Shown here: positions 5,411 through 10,198 of the stretch, piece after piece | How positions within the stretch are numbered: the stretch's first letter is position 1 | Layout of the letters: each line of letters starts with the position of its first letter | Assembly: GCA_020425885.1 (NCBI GenBank) | Contig: JAGQRA010000053.1 | Span: forward strand, 1-10,198 | Direction: 5' to 3' | DNA: 10,198 nucleotides | Source: Planctomycetota bacterium | GTDB taxonomy: Bacteria; Planctomycetota; UBA1135; UBA2386 | Notes under the pieces: generated by a model | Told to the model about the DNA's origin: nothing | The model's database searches: none | Seen by the model: the letters and a program-made list of their open reading frames with translations, nothing else | Made by a program: the position numbers and the translations under genes

Positions 5411-8400
5411 ACTCCGTCGCCAGTTGCTGCAGGGCTGCGATGGCCTGGGCGACGCCGTCGTCGCTCTTGCTCTGCAGCTGAGCCAGGGCGAGCGCGATCA
5501 GTCGTAGCGGGCCGCCTTCGGGGGCAGCCTGCTCGAGCAGGGTGACCGCGAGGTCGGGCTTGCCGGTGCGCAGGGCGACGAGTCCGCGCGCCAGGATGCC
5601 GGCCGGAGTCGCCAGCAGCTTCTTGCCGCAGCGGTTCAGACCTTCGAGGTCGCCGTCTTCGAGGGCGAACTCGGCGGCGGCGCGGATGCAGAAGGCGAGT
5701 TGTTGCTCGGGCGCCTCGGCATGGGCCAGGACCCGCCGCAGGTCCTGCACTCCCTCGCGCGAACGCCGCAGCATCGACAACAGGCGCGCACGCTCGCTCC
5801 ACAAGGCGAGGGCGGTCGGCTGCTGCTGCAGCGTGGTCTCGAGCCATGCCAGCGCCGTGCCAGGGCCGTGGTCACTGATCACGCGATCGATCGTGGCACC
5901 GACGCGGTCGGCAACGTCGCGCCCGGAGCCGACCAGCATGAGGTGGCCGGCGAGGAGTCGATCGAGCTCTTGCCCCTTGGGCCGCAGGGCCGGGAAGGCA
6001 TCGCCGTGGGCGAGGAGGTGGTGCAGGATGCTGCCGTGCGGACCTTCGCTCCGGGCCAGGGCCAGCACAGTCTTGTAGATCGCCAGCCGCTCGGCGGGTT
6101 CGAACGACTCCGCTTCATCGGCGATGGTGAGCATGCGGTCGATGCACTGCGAACGCTCCGCGCCGCGCAGCGTCGGCAGCAGCCTGGCCAGCACGAACCA
6201 GGCATCCAGCTTGCGCCCGGTGACGGCCAGCGAATCGATGTCCGAGAGCTTCGGGCGGCAGTTCGCGGGGAACGGGCGATCGGGGTCGAACTGCAGCCAG
6301 ACCGAGGCCCGCAGCTGGGCGGCGACGACCGGCGCCTTTGCGCTCTGTTCGATCAGCTTCACCGTGCTCATGGTCGCGGCCGCGAACGCGTACGGTACCG
6401 ACGTCAGCTGACCGGTGGCAGCGGCGGTGGCGAAGGCCTGATCGAGCGGGGATGGCGTGTCGTAGCCGGCGACCTCGACCGCCGCCGCGACCTCGCGCCA
6501 GAACGGTACGGTCGCGGTGCCGCGCTGCCACAGCAGGTAGTGGATCCTGGCGGCCTCGGCGCCCTTGCCCGCCTGGTAGAGGGCGCGCGCCAGCAGCATG
6601 TTGGCGCCGGCCACCGGCTTGCTGGCCGCATAGCGGGTCGCCATCGGCAGCGCCAGCTCGGCGAACTCCGGCGTGCGCAGGATGCTGGCCAGCTCGAGCA
6701 GGGTGTTGCGCTCGGCGTCGGACTCGGGCGCCAGTTCGGGCAGCAACGAAGGCAGTCCGGCGGCGGCGTTGGTCGCATGGGCCAGCAGGTCGCCGGGGTC
6801 CTTCAGCAGCGCGCGCTGGATCAGCTCGGCGGCGAGCGGCGCCCTGCCGCAGCGCAGGGCCAGGGCACCGTCACTCGGCGCGGCGGCCAGGCGATAGACC
6901 TGCAGGGCTCGCTCGGGCCGGTCGGTCGCGAGGCAGAGCCGAGCCAGCAACTCGACCGTCTCCCTGCCGTCGGCGAAGGCCAGGGCGGCGGTGGCGTGTT
7001 GCTCGGCGAGCGCGAACTGGTGGTGATGCGCGGCCAGCCGGGCGGCGAGGGCGAACGACGCTCCGGTGCGGTCTTCGGGTCTGGCGTTGGCCAGCGCGGT
7101 CGTGACCAGCAACCAGGCGGTCGCCGGGTGCGAGGCCTCGAGGTCGTGGGCGCATTGCAGCAATGCCGGTACGGCGGTGGCAGCCGCGAGGCCGAAGTCG
7201 GCGAAGAACTTCGTCGCCTGGCTCCGCAGCGTCGGGTCGTCGGTGCCGTCGGCCGCCCGATGTCGCAGCAGGCTGGCGACCGCGGCGGCGAGGGTGGGGC
7301 AGTGTCGCTCGGCGGTCAGCTCCTCGGGGGCGATCGCCAGCAGCGTCTTGGCGGCCTCCTTGCAGTGGCCGAGACGGGCCAGCGTGGCGGCAGCCAAGAC
7401 CCGGGACGTCGTGGTCGCATCGGGGCGGTCGAGGGCGGCCTCGGCAAACGGCAGCGCGGTGGCGTTGGCGCTGCCATCGCAATGGCGAAGGATCTCGACG
7501 GCGAGATCCTGGCTCGGGTCCATCGTCCGCATCGCGTGCCAGAGCAGATCGGTGATCGGCAGGCCTTCGGCGTGCCGGGCTTCGATCGCCAGCCCGAGGG
7601 TCTCCGGATCGGGTGGCATCGTGTCGACGACGGCGCGCAACACCGCAGCAGCCTCGGCAGGGTGACCGGCGAGCAGCTCGGACCTGGCTTCGAGCAGACG
7701 GCCGGCGCGCGACCATTTCATCGAGTCGGTCGCGGCGCGGGCGCATGACAGCGCAATCGGTGCGATGCCGGCCTCGAGCGCCGTCTCGCCGCAGAGCAGG
7801 TAGCAGATCGGATGGGGGACGTCCGGCAACAGCGTCTCGCGCTGCCTGCACTGCGCGAGCAGGCCCGGTCCGTCCTGCGGCGAGCCGCGGTAGAGCTCGC
7901 GGGCGGCGCGCAGTCGCAGGGCCAGGATGCCCTCGTCGTCGGGCAGCAGCTCGCTGGCGGAATCGAGCGTCGCCATCGCCCCGGAGAACAGGTCCGACTC
8001 GAGCTGATAGGTGGCGAGTGCGAGCAGCGGCGCGGCCGCAGCGGGGCGCGCCGTCTTCCACTCCGTGCACAACGCGGTGATCTCAGCGGTCGTGCCGCCG
8101 TGCCGGCGCAGCCAGTCGATGCGGGCCGGCATCGTCACATCGAGCAGGTCCTGTTGGCCGTGCGGCGTGTTCTTGACCAGCCGGGTCGCGTACTCGAGCT
8201 GGTTCAGGCACTGCTCCCGCTCACGCAGGTAGTTGAAGAGCGCGGTTGCCAACGCCTGTGGCAGGCGGGCGTCGAAGTTCGATTGGGCGAGCGCCGGGCT
8301 CTCGGCCGCGGCGGCGTTGAGCGCTGCGGCATCGCGTTGAATACGTTGCAGGGCGGCCTGATCGCGTTGCTTCCAGGCGGCGTAGGTGCGGGCCAGCAGC

Positions 8401-9395
8401 AGGTCGCTCACGGCCGGCCCGATCTTGCCGGCGGCGATCAGTTCCTCGGGTCGGCCGGGGCCGTACCAACGCATGGTCGTCGCGGTCGCCGCATCCGTCA
8501 GGCCCTGGTCGATCAGCATCCAGGCGGCGATGGCGCCGGCCTCGCTGACGAAGGAGTGATCGAAGCGGCGACGGTAGGTCTCGCACAGGATCAGCAGGTC
8601 GTCGAAGCGACCGGACTGGTCGAGGGAAAGGGCGAGACCGCGGAAGGCCGCGATCGGCTCGCCTTCGCATTCGAGGCTCCGCTGGAAGAAGCCGAGCGCC
8701 TCCTGGATCCTGACCCGGAGGGCCTGCAGTCGCTGCAGCAGCGGCGGCCAGGCCGCGACGAGTCGGGTCTGACCGCTGAACATCGCCTGCAGCTGGTGGA
8801 GCGCCTGCTGCACCTGGTCGTCGGCTTCGGGCCGGTAGAGATAGGCGAGCAGCGCCGGGCGAGCCTCGTTGAGGGCCTTGGCCTTGCCGACCTCGAGTTC
8901 GATCGCGGCTCCGATGGCCTTGAGTTCGCTGCCGTAGATCCGCTGCAGCGCCTCGCCGGCGAGTTCGAGGGCCAGGCCATGATCGGGGTGGTCGGTCAGG
9001 AAAGCGCGCGCCTCCTGCAACGCCCGTTCACCCTGATCGGTGAGCGCCAGCAGGCGGATGTGGTCGAGCTGCAGCGTCTCCTCGGGGGCCTCGATTTCGG
9101 CCAACAGCTTGTCGAGGTCACGCAGCGCCGCGCTCTCGTTCTGCAACGCCAGGTGGGCCTGGTAGCGCAGTCGATAGAGCTGCTGTCGTTTCGAAGGGTC
9201 GCGCTGCAGCGACTCGCCGTGTTCGCACAGATCGAGGTCCGACACGACGCGGCGATACTCGCCACGCGCCAGGTTGGCCTTCGCGGTCTCGATCACGTCA
9301 CCGGGACCGTGCAGCCGCAGCAGGGCGAATCCCAGCGTCAGCGCCAGGCTGACCAGGACTGAGGCTCCCAGGAGGTAGAGGCTGCGCCGGATCAT
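5349..9395 (-). CDS. Large membrane-anchored TPR-repeat protein (1348 residues)
   Basis: The start is placed at ATG 9393-9395, not further upstream in the open frame (which runs to 9752 opposite sense, through the 3' end of the NtrC gene). From this ATG the protein begins MIRRS and then one hydrophobic helix (about residues 5-26), as expected of a signal anchor with the bulk outside the cytoplasm. The rest is almost wholly alpha-helical, Ala/Leu-rich and built of degenerate TPR-like helix pairs, for example ANLARGEYRRVVSDLD near 34-50, a GERALQEARAFLTDHPDHG stretch near 117-135 and a RTGKPDLAVTLLEQAAPEG unit near the C-terminus. It ends SDEARYAKSFARQLGVR. No enzyme motif is seen. It follows the NtrC-type gene by 44 bp on the same strand, so co-transcription is likely. 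By analogy with PrsT beside PrsR in PEP-CTERM loci it may be a scaffold in envelope polysaccharide or protein export; that is inference. Confidence 0.85.
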   Translation of the reverse strand: MIRRSLYLLGASVLVSLALTLGFALLRLHGPGDVIETAKANLARGEYRRVVSDLDLCEHGESLQRDPSKRQQLYRLRYQAHLALQNESAALRDLDKLLAEIEAPEETLQLDHIRLLALTDQGERALQEARAFLTDHPDHGLALELAGEALQRIYGSELKAIGAAIELEVGKAKALNEARPALLAYLYRPEADDQVQQALHQLQAMFSGQTRLVAAWPPLLQRLQALRVRIQEALGFFQRSLECEGEPIAAFRGLALSLDQSGRFDDLLILCETYRRRFDHSFVSEAGAIAAWMLIDQGLTDAATATTMRWYGPGRPEELIAAGKIGPAVSDLLLARTYAAWKQRDQAALQRIQRDAAALNAAAAESPALAQSNFDARLPQALATALFNYLREREQCLNQLEYATRLVKNTPHGQQDLLDVTMPARIDWLRRHGGTTAEITALCTEWKTARPAAAAPLLALATYQLESDLFSGAMATLDSASELLPDDEGILALRLRAARELYRGSPQDGPGLLAQCRQRETLLPDVPHPICYLLCGETALEAGIAPIALSCARAATDSMKWSRAGRLLEARSELLAGHPAEAAAVLRAVVDTMPPDPETLGLAIEARHAEGLPITDLLWHAMRTMDPSQDLAVEILRHCDGSANATALPFAEAALDRPDATTTSRVLAAATLARLGHCKEAAKTLLAIAPEELTAERHCPTLAAAVASLLRHRAADGTDDPTLRSQATKFFADFGLAAATAVPALLQCAHDLEASHPATAWLLVTTALANARPEDRTGASFALAARLAAHHHQFALAEQHATAALAFADGRETVELLARLCLATDRPERALQVYRLAAAPSDGALALRCGRAPLAAELIQRALLKDPGDLLAHATNAAAGLPSLLPELAPESDAERNTLLELASILRTPEFAELALPMATRYAASKPVAGANMLLARALYQAGKGAEAARIHYLLWQRGTATVPFWREVAAAVEVAGYDTPSPLDQAFATAAATGQLTSVPYAFAAATMSTVKLIEQSAKAPVVAAQLRASVWLQFDPDRPFPANCRPKLSDIDSLAVTGRKLDAWFVLARLLPTLRGAERSQCIDRMLTIADEAESFEPAERLAIYKTVLALARSEGPHGSILHHLLAHGDAFPALRPKGQELDRLLAGHLMLVGSGRDVADRVGATIDRVISDHGPGTALAWLETTLQQQPTALALWSERARLLSMLRRSREGVQDLRRVLAHAEAPEQQLAFCIRAAAEFALEDGDLEGLNRCGKKLLATPAGILARGLVALRTGKPDLAVTLLEQAAPEGGPLRLIALALAQLQSKSDDGVAQAIAALQQLATEFPDSDEARYAKSFARQLGVR

Positions 9396-9439
9396 CGCGG
9401 GAAGTCTTATAGCTGGCAGTGTTCGCAGTTCACGCCGGA

Positions 9440-10198
<759 letters not shown>

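Noticed and set aside
5700..9362. Two long plus-strand open frames (5700-7748 and 7812-9362) opposite the TPR gene
   Set aside because: They mirror the codon structure of a GC-rich coding strand, give low-complexity Gly/Gln/Arg-rich proteins with no recognisable domain, and the minus-strand frame is continuous with clear TPR character and a membrane anchor.
9412..9428. Sigma54 -24/-12 element (CTGGCAGTGTTCGCA)
   Set aside because: The GG and GC are 8 bases apart, not the required 10, and it lies on the strand opposite to the genes it would serve.
9406..9433. Promoter for the TPR gene (minus-strand TATAAG with GTGAAC 16 bases upstream)
   Set aside because: The -35 matches poorly and the -10 would leave a leader of only a few bases before the ATG; co-transcription with the NtrC gene is simpler.

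Overview
The window is GC-rich chromosomal DNA, most likely from a member of the Planctomycetota. Three things suggest this: large secreted proteins built of beta-propeller repeats, a C-terminal module of a type I associate with planctomycete secreted proteins (a GCAGS start, later PGCALHTT, FNQALVLDPAA and a VIGHW end), and a very long membrane-anchored TPR protein next to an NtrC-type regulator. The phylum call rests on recognition alone; no rRNA or marker gene is present.

Layout. The left edge (to 262, +) is the C-terminus of a polysaccharide deacetylase of the XrtA/exosortase-associated (DUF3473) type. From 264 to 331 lies a 68-bp copy, about 90% identical, of the 3' end of the big TPR gene whose intact end is at 5343-5410. 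Between the copies is about 5 kb that holds a gene-poor stretch with a 7-bp tandem repeat (645-690), a secreted SBBP-like propeller protein gene (body 882-3056, +) with a broken 5' end, a stem-loop terminator (3066-3093), and an RCC1-like repeat protein gene (3096-5301, +) split by a one-base frameshift near 4041. The right half is on the minus strand: an NtrC/sigma54-dependent activator (9440 to the right edge) followed after 44 bp by a 1348-residue TPR protein (9395-5349).

Interpretation. The deacetylase, the sigma54 activator and the membrane-anchored TPR protein resemble the PrsR/PrsT/deacetylase surroundings of exosortase (PEP-CTERM) exopolysaccharide loci. If the segment between the two 68-bp copies is removed, the deacetylase and TPR genes become convergent neighbours with stop codons 7 bp apart. 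The two surface-protein genes therefore look like a later insertion at the TPR 3' end. Both are frameshifted while the flanking genes are open. They may be decaying genes, a phase-variable surface locus in its off state, or the product of single-base sequencing errors; the sequence alone cannot decide.
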